Below are positions 17,678-25,820 of a DNA stretch of 64,000 nt, piece after piece. The position numbers and the translations under genes were made by a program. A model generated the notes under the pieces. The model saw nothing but the letters and a program-made list of their open reading frames with translations, was not told the DNA's origin and did not search any database. The stretch's first letter is position 1; each line of letters opens with the position of its first letter. The stretch is taken from positions 4,588,001-4,652,000 of the forward strand of contig CP036290.1 in the NCBI GenBank assembly GCA_007750655.1, in the 5' to 3' direction. The DNA comes from Rohdeia mirabilis (GTDB taxonomy: Bacteria; Planctomycetota; UBA1135; GCA-002686595).

Positions 17678-19195
17678 ATGCGCACCCGACTCGTCGCCTT
17701 CCTGCTCTGTGCCCTCGTGGCTCTCGCGCGGCCCGCGCACGCCACCTGGTCGATCGTCGTGGTCGACACGGCGACCGGCGAGGTCTGCATCGCGGGCGCG
17801 ACGTGCATCGCGAACGAGGACCTACGCGAGCTCTTGCCGGTGATCGTCGTGGGTCGCGGCGGCGGCGCGGCCCAGGCACTCGTCGGCGGCAACAACAAGA
17901 GCTACATCTGGAACGGCCTGATCGCGGGCGACACGCCGCAGCAGATCCTCGCCGCGCTCGCGGCCGGCCCCACGAACCACCAGTGCCGCCAGTACGGGAT
18001 CGTGGACTTCGCGAACGCGCCCGTGACCTTCTCGGGCAGCAACGGCTTCTGCGTCGGCAACGCGCAGTTCGGCGTGGCGGGCACGAGCGGATCGCTGCGC
18101 TACGCGATCCAGGGCAACGTGTTGACCGACGACAGCGTGGTGCTGGCGGCCGAGAGCGCGTTGATCGGTGCCGGCGGCGATCTCGGGCAACGGGTCATGG
18201 CTGCGATGGAGGCGGCGCGCGCGCTCGGTGGAGACGGGCGCTGTTCGTGCAGTCAGAGCGCGCCGACGTCGTGCGGCGCCCCGCCCCCCGGCTTCTCGAA
18301 GTCGGCCTACATCTCGTTCGTGCAGCTCGCGCGCATCGGCGACACCGACGGGATCTGCACCACGGGGGCCGGTTGCGCGAACGGCGACTACTACCTGTCG
18401 CTGGCGGTGAAGGGCAACCCGTCGAGCCCGCTCGATCCGGTCGTGTCCCTGAAGAACCGCTACGACACCTGGCGCAACGGACTCGCGGGTCGGCCGGACC
18501 ACGTGCTCAGTGAAGTGGACAGCTCGGCGCTGCGGCTGCCCGCCGACGGCGCGACCCAGGCGACGCACACCGTGCGCCTCGTGGATGTGAACGGCAGCGC
18601 GCTGACGACCGGCGGAGCGAGCGTGACCATCACCGCGCCCGGTGGCCTGGTCGCGGTCGGCCCGGTGACCGACAACGGCGACGGGACGTACACGTTCGCA
18701 ACGACCGCCGGCGCGAGCGTCGGCGTCGAAGTCCTCGAGATCGTCGTCGACGACGGCGTGCGCGCGGTGCGGCTGTACCCCGACCGGCGGCTCGATCTCG
18801 ACCCGGCGGCCGAGCTGCACTGCGGCTTCGCGTCCGTGCCGACGGGCGGCGACGCGTTCGTGCCGTTGACGCTCGACCTGGGTGTCGCGCGCGCCGGGTG
18901 GAGCTACATCGTGCTCGGCTCCGCGTCCGGAACGACGCCCGGAACGCCCTACCCCGGCGGCGTCCTGCCGCTCGTGTACGACGCCGTGACCGAGTTCACG
19001 CTGCTCGCGCCCGGCCCGCCCTTCCTGCCCGGCTCGATCGGCCAGCTGGACGCGAGCGGCCGCGCGACCGCCGCCCTGGCCGTGCCCGCCGCGACCTTGG
19101 CGTTCCTCGTCGGCGTGCGCTTCGACCTGGCGGCGCTGGCGACCGACGGCGGCCCGGCCGTCGCGACGAACGCGGACGGTTTCGTCGTGATGTGA
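17678..19195 (+). CDS. Exported DUF1028 (Ntn-hydrolase-like) protein with accessory domains
   Basis: 505 aa with a signal peptide (MRTRLVAFLLCALVALARPAHA). Residues about 23-260 are DUF1028, recognised from TWSIVVVDTATGEVCIAG at the N-terminus of the mature protein. DUF1028 has the Ntn-hydrolase fold, and predicted cleavage after AHA would leave Thr as the first residue, the position a nucleophile would occupy; this is an inference. Residues about 310-370 look like an Ig-like/invasin domain (DNGDGTYTFATTAGASVG). The C-terminal 130 residues (YIVLGSASGTTPG, LPLVYDAVT, ATNADGFVVM) match the C-terminal domain of the BNR protein. The substrate is unknown. The start at 17678 is chosen for the signal peptide. 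Confidence 0.75.
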   Translation: MRTRLVAFLLCALVALARPAHATWSIVVVDTATGEVCIAGATCIANEDLRELLPVIVVGRGGGAAQALVGGNNKSYIWNGLIAGDTPQQILAALAAGPTNHQCRQYGIVDFANAPVTFSGSNGFCVGNAQFGVAGTSGSLRYAIQGNVLTDDSVVLAAESALIGAGGDLGQRVMAAMEAARALGGDGRCSCSQSAPTSCGAPPPGFSKSAYISFVQLARIGDTDGICTTGAGCANGDYYLSLAVKGNPSSPLDPVVSLKNRYDTWRNGLAGRPDHVLSEVDSSALRLPADGATQATHTVRLVDVNGSALTTGGASVTITAPGGLVAVGPVTDNGDGTYTFATTAGASVGVEVLEIVVDDGVRAVRLYPDRRLDLDPAAELHCGFASVPTGGDAFVPLTLDLGVARAGWSYIVLGSASGTTPGTPYPGGVLPLVYDAVTEFTLLAPGPPFLPGSIGQLDASGRATAALAVPAATLAFLVGVRFDLAALATDGGPAVATNADGFVVM

Positions 19196-19219
19196 GACCT
19201 ACGCACCCACCACACCCCT

Positions 19220-19308
19220 ACGGAGTCCGACCCCACTTCGCTGCCAGACCAGTAAGTGGGGTCAGACTCGATCTGTCGGTCGAGCGACGGATTGGAGTCG
19301 GACTCCGT
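19220..19308. repeat. Nested inverted-repeat (REP-like) element
   Basis: Outer arms of 12 bp (ACGGAGTCCGAC at 19220-19231 and its exact complement at 19297-19308) enclose inner arms of 15 bp (19223-19237 and 19255-19269) with one mismatch. The inner right arm reads AGTGGGGTCAGACTC, a motif reminiscent of bacterial REP palindromes. It lies between the convergent DUF1028 and selenoprotein genes and could act as a bidirectional terminator. Confidence 0.7.
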
Positions 19309-19317
19309 ACGAGCGGT

Positions 19318-20502
19318 CTACTTCGTCGGCTCGTTCGCGCCGTCGCCCTCGAGCTCGGTGAGCCGCGCCTCGAAACGCGCGCGGTACTCGGCCAGGCCGT
19401 CGGTGCGGCCCGGGGCGTACCAACCGTCGAAGGCGTCCGGCGTCCTCGCCAGCACCGCCTCGAGCCGCACGAGGTTCGCACGCTGGCGCGCGGTGAGCAG
19501 GGTCTCGAGCGCGGCGCCGAAACTCGGCACGGCGGACTCGGGCGCGTAGGTCGCCACCGCGTTCAGCTTCGTGCACTGCACCGACGTGAGCGGCAGGTGC
19601 CCGAGCGGACTGCGACGCAGGTGGTACCACTGCTCGGTCTCTGCGACCGAGCGGGCGGCGCGCGAGAGGTCCTCGGCGAGCGCTCCGTGGCCCGCGCGAC
19701 GCACGACCTTCGCCTGCTCGCGGTCGTGCGTGAAGATGCGGTCGAGGCACTCGAGCTCGGCCGCCTTCGCGACCAGGTCGGCATAGGGCAGGACTTCGTG
19801 GTCGAACTCGACCTCGACCACCTCGCGCTCGCCGATCCATCCGGCGCGGGTGCGCAGCACACCGTCCACGCCGCCGAGCTTCTGCTCGCCGACCCAGTAG
19901 CAGTGCATCGAGAAGGTCGCGAGCGAGATGCGCTGCGGGTGATCGGCGAGGTACGTCTCGTCGCGGATCATCTCGAGCGTGCGCGGGGCCTCGAGTTCGC
20001 GCGCGTCGTACGTGTGCAGCAGCCACTCGCACAGCATGTTGGTCGTCCGCAGGAGATCGACGCGCGGCACGATGTCGGCTCCTTCCGCGTCGAGTAGGCG
20101 GAACACCTGGAAGTTCCACGGCGGCTCGCCGTAGGCCTTCAGCACCTCTTCGTCGTGGCCGCCTTCGACGTTGTTGTAGATGCAGACCGGCACGAACTCG
20201 GTCTCGATCACGTCGGCGACGAGCGGGTGGCTGAGAGCAGTTCGACCGAACTGCTGGCAGCCGCTTCAGCCTGGCACTTCCTGGAACAGCAGCAGGATCG
20301 GCTTGCCCGTGCGCGCGGACTCGGCCTTGCCGGCGTCGAGGTCGCGCAGCCACGCGACGGTGCCGATCTCGATCGGTTGGCCGGTCTGCGAGAGCTCGGG
20401 CGTGGGCGCAGCCGCGGGTTCGGCGTCCTGGGGAACGGCATCCTGGAACACGGCGACGGGTCCGGCGAGGAACAGGGCGAGGACGATGGCGGAGGCGGAC
20501 AT
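19318..20502 (-). CDS. Candidate selenoprotein: exported thioredoxin-like (Sec-x-x-Cys) / MsrA-like fusion
   Basis: 394 aa if the in-frame TGA at 20268-20266 is read as selenocysteine (Sec79). A signal peptide (residues about 1-19) is followed by a Pro-rich spacer and a thioredoxin-like domain: GKPILLLFQEVPG, then the TGA, then SGCQQFG, giving the redox motif Sec79-Ser-Gly-Cys82. The frame stays open on both sides of the TGA, and coding continues to 19318. A second domain (about 195-360) resembles MsrA: ATFSMHCYW with Cys201 at the catalytic position of GCFW, GVLRTRAGW, VVEVEFDHEVLPYADL, and EQWYHLRRSPLG in place of the HQQYL region. A SECIS-like hairpin starts 3 nt after the TGA. The likely role is reduction of oxidised methionine in exported proteins, with the N-terminal domain as internal reductant; this is inferred. 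The alternative is a nonsense mutation or sequencing error. Confidence 0.72.
20229..20262 (-). other. SECIS-like hairpin just downstream of the in-frame TGA
   Basis: On the minus strand, the sequence after the TGA (20268-20266) can fold into a two-part hairpin: lower stem GGCTG/CAGCC (20262-20258 with 20233-20229), a symmetric 2+2 internal loop, and a perfect 9-bp upper stem AGCAGTTCG/CGAACTGCT around a GT apex (20246-20245). The apex is 19 nt from the TGA, inside the range known for bacterial SECIS elements, which carry a G or GU in the apical loop. Confidence 0.72.
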
Positions 20503-20508
20503 GGGTCG

Positions 20509-20514
20509 AGTCTA
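20509..20514 (-). promoter_or_regulatory. -10 element (TAGACT) 6 nt before the selenoprotein start
   Basis: On the minus strand TAGACT is followed by 6 nt and the ATG at 20502, predicting a leaderless transcript. It also supports this ATG as the start of the single read-through gene. Confidence 0.5.
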
Positions 20515-20641
20515 GCCGCTCGCTCGATCGGCGCGGTACGAACGGGGCAGCTCGCCGCGCCCGGTGCACGCCGCATCACCCCCGCGCCGCGGCGCGCGCC
20601 AGGGATGCGAGGTCGCTCGATCGGATCGCGCTCCGGGGCCC

Positions 20642-20647
20642 TACCCT
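20642..20647 (+). promoter_or_regulatory. -10 element (TACCCT) 6 nt before the start at 20654
   Basis: TACCCT, 6 nt, then ATG. This favours the ATG at 20654 over the in-frame ATG at 20564, whose extra 30 residues look unstructured and would overlap the promoter. Confidence 0.5.
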
Positions 20648-20653
20648 GGCCAC

Positions 20654-21121
20654 ATGTTCGACCCCCAGATGGATCTGTTGCTGACCGTCATGGTCTCGCT
20701 CGTCGGCGACGCGCCGACCACCCTGCCTCCCACCGTTCCGGCCACCTGGGACGAGGCGCGCGCGGCGATGCGCGAGTGCGGACAGGTCGATCCGGAGCTG
20801 GTCACGGCGCTCGAAGCCGAGGACATGGAGGCGGTGCGCAAGATCATCGGCCAGTGGTACAGCGGTTCGCGCCACATGGTGGAGCACGACCGCGCCGTGC
20901 TGAAGCGCGCGCTGAAGGCCTACCGCAAGCGCCTGAAGGTGACGCTTCTGGACGCCGAGTCGTCGCTGGGCGGTGGACCGATGAGCGGCGGCCGCACGTC
21001 GACGATCGTCGGCATCACGCCGCCCCACCGGTATCCGCGCGCGGTCTGGGACGAGCTCGTCCGCCAAGGCCGACTGCGCGATTCGAAGCACGGGATGTAC
21101 GAGCTGCCGCCGGGCGGTTGA
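20654..21121 (+). CDS. Conserved-looking small protein of unknown function
   Basis: 155 aa, no signal peptide, no membrane segment apart from a short hydrophobic stretch near the start (LLLTVMVSLV). The middle is helical and charged (VRKIIGQWYSGSRHMVEHDRAVLKRALKAYRKRL). The C-terminus has a Gly/Ser-rich loop (SSLGGGPMSGGRTST) followed by PRAVWDELVRQGRLRDSK. I do not recognise the family. It lies between the divergently transcribed selenoprotein gene and gamma-glutamyltransferase, each with its own -10-like element, so it is probably a single-gene unit. Confidence 0.65.
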   Translation: MFDPQMDLLLTVMVSLVGDAPTTLPPTVPATWDEARAAMRECGQVDPELVTALEAEDMEAVRKIIGQWYSGSRHMVEHDRAVLKRALKAYRKRLKVTLLDAESSLGGGPMSGGRTSTIVGITPPHRYPRAVWDELVRQGRLRDSKHGMYELPPGG

Positions 21122-21289
21122 GCGTCCGACTCGAGCATCGTGGGGCCCCGCGTCACCGCGAGCCGATCGGTCGCGTCGACGCGGCGGAGCCGTTCCGCCG
21201 CCTGCGTCGTCGGAACGTGTGGCACGCGCGGCGTGGCCGTTCGACCGCGCCCCACGGCACCGCACCGAGGCTGCCACACCCGGGTCGAG

Positions 21290-21295
21290 TATCGT
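21290..21295 (+). promoter_or_regulatory. -10 element (TATCGT) 7 nt before the ggt start
   Basis: TATCGT, 7 nt, then ATG at 21303, immediately followed by the signal peptide coding sequence. Predicts a leaderless mRNA. Confidence 0.5.
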
Positions 21296-21302
21296 CGGGA
21301 AC

Positions 21303-23003
21303 ATGCTGAGTCGATCCGTTGCCCTCGCGGCCTGCGCCGCGCTCGCCCTCTCACCGACCACGACCGCCCAGGACCGCATCACGGGTCGCGGCTTCGCCAC
21401 GCGCTCGGCGGTCATGGCGTCGAACGGCATGGTCGCGACCAGCCAACCGCTGGCGACGCAGATTGGCCTCGAAATCCTGCGCGCGGGCGGTTCGGCGATC
21501 GACGCGGCCATCGCGGCCAATGCGGCGCTCGGACTGATGGAGCCGACCGGCAACGGCATCGGCGGCGACCTGTTCGCGATCGTGTGGGACGCGAGGACGG
21601 AGCAGCTGTACGGCCTGAACGCGAGCGGGCGCTCGCCCCGGTCGTTGTCGATCGAGGTCTTCCAGCAGGCGGGCCTCGAGTCCGTGCCCGCCCACGGCCC
21701 GCTGCCGGTCAGCGTTCCCGGCTGCGTCGACGGTTGGTTCGAACTGCACGGACGCTTCGGCACCTTGCCGATGGAGCAGGTGCTCGCGCCGGCCATCCGC
21801 TACGCGCGCGAGGGTTTCCCGGTCAGCGAACTCATCGCCCACTACTGGGGCCTGTCGGTCGGACTCGCGCGCTTTCCCGGCTTTCGCGAGCAGATGACGA
21901 TCGACGGACGCGCCCCCGAGATGGGCGAGATCTGGCGCAACGAGAACCTGGCGCGCACGCTCGAACGCATCGCGCAGGGCGGGCGCGACGTTTTCTACCG
22001 CGGCGAGATCGCGCGCGAGATCGCGGCGTTCATGGCGGCGAACGGCGGCTACCTCACCTACGAGGATCTCGACGCGCACCGCTCCGAATGGGTCGAGCCG
22101 GTGTCGTGCGACTACCGCGGCTACGAGCTGTGGGAGCTGCCGCCGAACGGTCAGGGCATCGCCGCGCTGCAGATCCTCGAGATCATGGAGGGCTTCGACG
22201 TGGCCGCCATGGGCTTCGGATCGCCCGAGTACGTGCACCACTTCGTCGAGGCCAAGAAGCTCGCCTTCGAGGATCGCGCGCGCTTCTACGCCGACATGGA
22301 CTTCGCGGACGTCCCGGTCTCCGAGTTGATCTCGCCCGAGTACGCGGCCGCGCGCCGCGCGCTGATCGGCGAGCGCGCCGGCCGCAGCTATCCGGCCGGC
22401 AACCCGGCGCTCGAGGAGGGCGACACCATCTACCTGTGCACCGCCGACGCGGCCGGGAACATGGTCTCACTGATCCAGAGCAACTACCGCGGCATGGGCA
22501 GCGGCATGACGCCGACGGGCCTGGGCTTCGTGCTGCAGGACCGCGGCGAGCTGTTCGACCTGACGCCCGGTCGGCCGAACAGCTATGCCCCCGGCAAGCG
22601 TCCGTTCCACACCATCATCCCCGCATTCCTCACGGTGGACGGCACGCCGCTGATGGCGTTCGGCGTGATGGGCGGCGCGACCCAACCCCAGGGCCACGCG
22701 CAGATCGTGATGAACATGGTCGACTTCGGCATGGGCGTGCAGGAGGCCGGCGACGCGCCGCGCATGCTGCACACCGGTTCGTCCCAACCCACCGGTGAGC
22801 GCATGACCGACGGCGGCACGCTGCACCTCGAGTCCGGCATTGCCCAGTGGGAGACCGTGCGCGACCTCATGGGACGCGGCCACCGCATCGAGTGGAATCG
22901 CGGCAGCTTCGGCGGGTACCAGGCGATCTGGCGCGACCCCGCGACCGGCGTCTACCATGGCGCGTCGGAGTCCCGGAAGGACGGGCAAGCGGCCGGCTAC
23001 TGA
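21303..23003 (+). CDS. ggt: Gamma-glutamyltransferase
   Basis: 566 aa, exported (signal peptide MLSRSVALAACAALALSPTTTA). Ntn-hydrolase that cleaves gamma-glutamyl bonds, as in glutathione, in the periplasm after autocatalytic processing into two chains. Motifs: MVATSQPLATQIGLEIL and GGSAIDAAIAANAALGL at the N-terminus, and EEGDTIYLCTADAAGN, where the Thr after GD is the expected processing site and nucleophile (TTH in the E. coli enzyme, TIY here). YRGMGSGMTPTGLGF and the C-terminal GGATQPQGHAQIV are also typical. An in-frame start at 21219 is possible, but the signal peptide and -10 spacing favour 21303. Confidence 0.92.
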   Translation: MLSRSVALAACAALALSPTTTAQDRITGRGFATRSAVMASNGMVATSQPLATQIGLEILRAGGSAIDAAIAANAALGLMEPTGNGIGGDLFAIVWDARTEQLYGLNASGRSPRSLSIEVFQQAGLESVPAHGPLPVSVPGCVDGWFELHGRFGTLPMEQVLAPAIRYAREGFPVSELIAHYWGLSVGLARFPGFREQMTIDGRAPEMGEIWRNENLARTLERIAQGGRDVFYRGEIAREIAAFMAANGGYLTYEDLDAHRSEWVEPVSCDYRGYELWELPPNGQGIAALQILEIMEGFDVAAMGFGSPEYVHHFVEAKKLAFEDRARFYADMDFADVPVSELISPEYAAARRALIGERAGRSYPAGNPALEEGDTIYLCTADAAGNMVSLIQSNYRGMGSGMTPTGLGFVLQDRGELFDLTPGRPNSYAPGKRPFHTIIPAFLTVDGTPLMAFGVMGGATQPQGHAQIVMNMVDFGMGVQEAGDAPRMLHTGSSQPTGERMTDGGTLHLESGIAQWETVRDLMGRGHRIEWNRGSFGGYQAIWRDPATGVYHGASESRKDGQAAGY

Positions 23004-23039
23004 GCGCACGTCGCGCCGCGCAGCTGGAGCACCACACAC

Positions 23040-23303
23040 ATGGGACGCATCGGAGACTGGGTCGAAGTAGCGACCGCGCGCGACCTGATCCACGCGTACC
23101 TCTTGCGCAGCGTGCTCGACAACGCCGGCATCGAGGTGCGCATCGGCAACGAGTACCTGCAGGGGGCGCTCGGGGACCTGCCGCTCGACTTCCACACGCG
23201 GCCGAAGATCCTCGTCCACGGGCGCTCGCTGGAGTACGCGCGCAGCGTGCTGGACGAGCGGGCGGAGCCAGGGTCGGACGACGAGGAACTGGACGCGGAC
23301 TGA
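23040..23303 (+). CDS. DUF2007-like small protein
   Basis: 87 aa. It resembles the DUF2007 family (about 70 aa, putative signal-transducing, ferredoxin-like fold) in the pattern DWVEVATARDLIHAYLLRSVLDNAGI, then IGNEYLQGALGDLP, then ILVHGRSLEYARSVLDE. The acidic tail is DDEELDAD. It begins 36 nt after ggt, so it may be its second cistron. Function unknown. Confidence 0.75.
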   Translation: MGRIGDWVEVATARDLIHAYLLRSVLDNAGIEVRIGNEYLQGALGDLPLDFHTRPKILVHGRSLEYARSVLDERAEPGSDDEELDAD

Positions 23304-23411
23304 TCTGGAAGTGCTGGCCGGTTCGGCGCTTGTGATCCGGACGAAGGTCTGCGCGCCACTGGAGGCACTCCAGGACCACCAGCGCCTTCCGTGGCGGCCG
23401 CGGACGAGCAC

Positions 23412-23417
23412 TAGAAT
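23412..23417 (+). promoter_or_regulatory. -10 element (TAGAAT) for the sulfatase gene
   Basis: TAGAAT, 72 nt before the ATG at 23490, giving an untranslated leader of about 65 nt. The leader holds a run of nine C residues (23464-23472). Confidence 0.4.
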
Positions 23418-23489
23418 GCGCGCTGGCCTCGCGCCTCGCCGTCTCGGCCCGACCGTGCCGGCGCCCCCCCCCACCTGCCACAGCTCGCC

Positions 23490-24806
23490 ATGTTCCGTTG
23501 TGCAACGGTTCTGCTCGCGTCCGTCGTCCTGTCCACGCTGGCGCGCGCACAGAGCACCGACCCCGCCCGTCCCAACTTCCTCGTCATCGTCTGGGACGAC
23601 GTCGGGCACGAGGACCTGGTTCATGTGCCCACGCGAACGCTCGATCTGTTCGGGCCCTTGGCTCGGAGGTACGAGCGCTTCTACGCCACGCCGACGTGCT
23701 CGCCGTCGCGCTTCCTGCTCCAGGCCGGTCGCTATCCGCATCACGACTTCGTCGGAGGCGCGATGGAGCCGCTGGCGACCTTCGAGGGCGGCCTGCGACC
23801 GAACCGCATCGCGCTCGCGGAAGTGCTCCACTCGAACGGCTATCGAACGGCCTACTTCGGGAAGTGGCACGTCAACGGTTCGAAGTTCATGGACGTGCGC
23901 GAGAGCGCGCGGCTCGCGGGGTACTCCACCTGGCGCGCGGGGATCCTCGGCAACGTCGTCGCGGACGGGGTCGATCACTACGACTGGGTTCGCTACGACG
24001 ACGGCAAGCGCAGCAACGAGACGACGTACACGACGCGCGCCATCACGGACGCAGTGACGAACTTCCTCTCGGCCGACCTCGTAGGTGGCGAGCCGTTCTA
24101 TGCCCAGGTCAGCTACGCCGCGCCGCACGAGCCATTCGACGCGCCTCCGGCCTCGATGCTGCCGCCGGGCTACCTGGTTCTACCGGGGAACCGCGGTGGG
24201 TTCGAGGCGTCATTGGTCGCGCTCGACACCGCGCTCGGCGAGCTCGTCGGCCTGCTCGGTCCGCTGATGGCTAACACGTACGTCGTCCTGATGTCGGACA
24301 ACGGCACGCCGCACAACGCTCCGCTCCAGGGTGGTGCCTACAAGGGGTACAAGCTCACGCAGTACGAGGGTGGGATCCGCGTTCCGATGCTGGTCTGGGG
24401 CGTCGGTACCCAGCCGGGCGTGGACGTCGAGTTGATCTCGGCCGTCGACTGGCCCGCCACCGTGCTCGAACTGGCGAACGTCCACGCGTCCCACGGATTC
24501 GAGGACTCCATCAGTTTCGCCCCGACGTTGGCCGGAGGCAGCAGCCCGCGCGAGTACGTCTGGTCGCACCGCTTCACGCCGAACAACGGAGTCCAACCCG
24601 TCCTGAGCTTGCACCGCTGGGCGGTCGTGCGCGACGACGGCATGAAGCTGTGGTTCCAGGATGGAGTGGAGCAGCTCTTCGATCTGTCCGTCGATCCGTT
24701 CGAGACCACGAACCTCGGCGTCACGAATCCCGCGTACTTCGCGGACGTGCTCGATCTCGAGGCCTTCAAGGACTCCGTGCTGACGCCCACGACCTGGCCC
24801 TATTGA
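23490..24806 (+). CDS. Exported sulfatase (alkaline-phosphatase superfamily)
   Basis: 438 aa with a signal peptide (residues about 1-20). Hydrolyses sulfate esters, probably of algal or host polysaccharide. The metal-binding start NFLVIVWDDVG and the sulfatase signature CSPSRFLLQAGR (Cys70 to Arg74 core) are intact. Cys70 is the residue converted to formylglycine by a maturase that is not in this window. GKWHV, the APHEPF stretch and MSDNGTPHN, with the second metal-site residues, follow in order. Planctomycetota carry many such enzymes. The stop overlaps the 3' end of the convergent mutM gene by 7 nt. Confidence 0.92.
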   Translation: MFRCATVLLASVVLSTLARAQSTDPARPNFLVIVWDDVGHEDLVHVPTRTLDLFGPLARRYERFYATPTCSPSRFLLQAGRYPHHDFVGGAMEPLATFEGGLRPNRIALAEVLHSNGYRTAYFGKWHVNGSKFMDVRESARLAGYSTWRAGILGNVVADGVDHYDWVRYDDGKRSNETTYTTRAITDAVTNFLSADLVGGEPFYAQVSYAAPHEPFDAPPASMLPPGYLVLPGNRGGFEASLVALDTALGELVGLLGPLMANTYVVLMSDNGTPHNAPLQGGAYKGYKLTQYEGGIRVPMLVWGVGTQPGVDVELISAVDWPATVLELANVHASHGFEDSISFAPTLAGGSSPREYVWSHRFTPNNGVQPVLSLHRWAVVRDDGMKLWFQDGVEQLFDLSVDPFETTNLGVTNPAYFADVLDLEAFKDSVLTPTTWPY

Positions 24807-25768
24807 GACGTGTCCGACCGAGAAGTCCCCGACCCTGGGCCCTCGCGACCCCTCCGCCGGCGCAGTTCGAGCTCCTCGAGCGTCCGCGGCCAGTCGCCGC
24901 GCATCAGGTTCGACAGGGCGCGATCGGCCAGCAGCTTGCCGCCCGTCTGGCAGGTCGCGCAGTAGTTGAACTCGCGCTTCGCGAACGCCACGCGCTGCAC
25001 CGGGTCGCCACAGACCGGACAGGGTTCGCGGTAGCGCCCGTGGACGGCCATCTCCGGTCGGAAGGCGGTGACCTTCGACGGGAAGCCGTCGCCGACCTCC
25101 GCGCGCAGGCGCTCGATCCACTCCGCGAGCACCGCGCGCGTGGCCTCGAAGAGGCGCGCGACCACGGCGTCGCTCGCGGCGGCCGTGCGGATGAACGGCG
25201 AGAGCCGCGCCCGGTGCAGGATCTCGTCCGAGTAGGCGTTGCCGATGCCCGAGAAGAGGCTCGGATCGGTCAGCGCGCGCTTCAGCGTGTGGTTCTCGGC
25301 CCGCAGGCTCGCGGCGAAGTCGGCCACCTCCACGTCCGGGTCCAGGACTTCGAGGCCGCCCGGATCGTGCTCGGCGAGCGCCGCCGCGCCGCGCACCGCG
25401 TGCAGGCGCGCGCGCTTCGTGCTGCCGGCTTCCGTCAGGACCAGCGTGCCCAGCGGAACGCCGTCGCGCTCGAAGTCGAAGCCGGCGAGCACGATCCGAC
25501 CGCCGAGCGACGCATCGGGCTTCTTCCATTGCAGCCGCCCCGCGATCATCAGGTGCAGGACCAGGTGGAGGTCGCCGTCGAAACGCAGGACGATGCGCTT
25601 GCCGAGCCGATGCGCGCCTCGGAAAGCGCGCCCGTGCAGCGCGTCGAGCGGCGGGTCGACGGAGCGCAGCAGGAACGCGCTCACGAGTCGGACGCGAACC
25701 AGTGCGGACCCTCGGAGCACCCGCTCGAGGCTCTCGACGTAGACGTGGATGTCGGGCAATTCGGGCAC
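24800..25768 (-). CDS. mutM: Formamidopyrimidine-DNA glycosylase family (MutM/Nei)
   Basis: 322 aa. Base-excision repair glycosylase/AP lyase for oxidised bases. The catalytic N-terminal proline must directly follow the start residue, so the GTG at 25768 (giving VPELPDIHVYVE) is the only sensible start. It has a GAGGAG ribosome binding site about 10 nt upstream. The H2TH region reads LFSGIGNAYSDEIL, and the C-terminal zinc finger has CPVC and CATC pairs. The DIHVY N-terminus and LHLMIAGRLQW resemble a subgroup often annotated simply as Fpg/Nei. The C-terminal 30 residues are a basic Gly/Ser tail. Confidence 0.9.
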   Translation of the reverse strand: MPELPDIHVYVESLERVLRGSALVRVRLVSAFLLRSVDPPLDALHGRAFRGAHRLGKRIVLRFDGDLHLVLHLMIAGRLQWKKPDASLGGRIVLAGFDFERDGVPLGTLVLTEAGSTKRARLHAVRGAAALAEHDPGGLEVLDPDVEVADFAASLRAENHTLKRALTDPSLFSGIGNAYSDEILHRARLSPFIRTAAASDAVVARLFEATRAVLAEWIERLRAEVGDGFPSKVTAFRPEMAVHGRYREPCPVCGDPVQRVAFAKREFNYCATCQTGGKLLADRALSNLMRGDWPRTLEELELRRRRGREGPGSGTSRSDTSQ

Positions 25769-25788
25769 AGGCGCTACTCCTCGAACGT

Positions 25789-25803
25789 CGATGCATAGCA
25801 TCG
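25789..25803. promoter_or_regulatory. Palindrome in the mutM / lipoprotein divergent promoter
   Basis: CGATGC-ATA-GCATCG, 6-bp arms with a 3-nt centre. It overlaps a TAGCAT -10-like element (25796-25801) that lies 19 nt before the lipoprotein ATG. It could be an operator for one or both genes. Confidence 0.4.
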
Positions 25804-25820
25804 TCGATCGCACCGCACCC

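Noticed and set aside
19318..20502. Reading 20266-20502 and 19318-20211 as two separate genes or a pseudogene
   Set aside because: Both parts share one frame, the TGA falls on the first redox position of a thioredoxin-type motif, and a hairpin follows directly. Selenocysteine explains all three better than two truncated genes.
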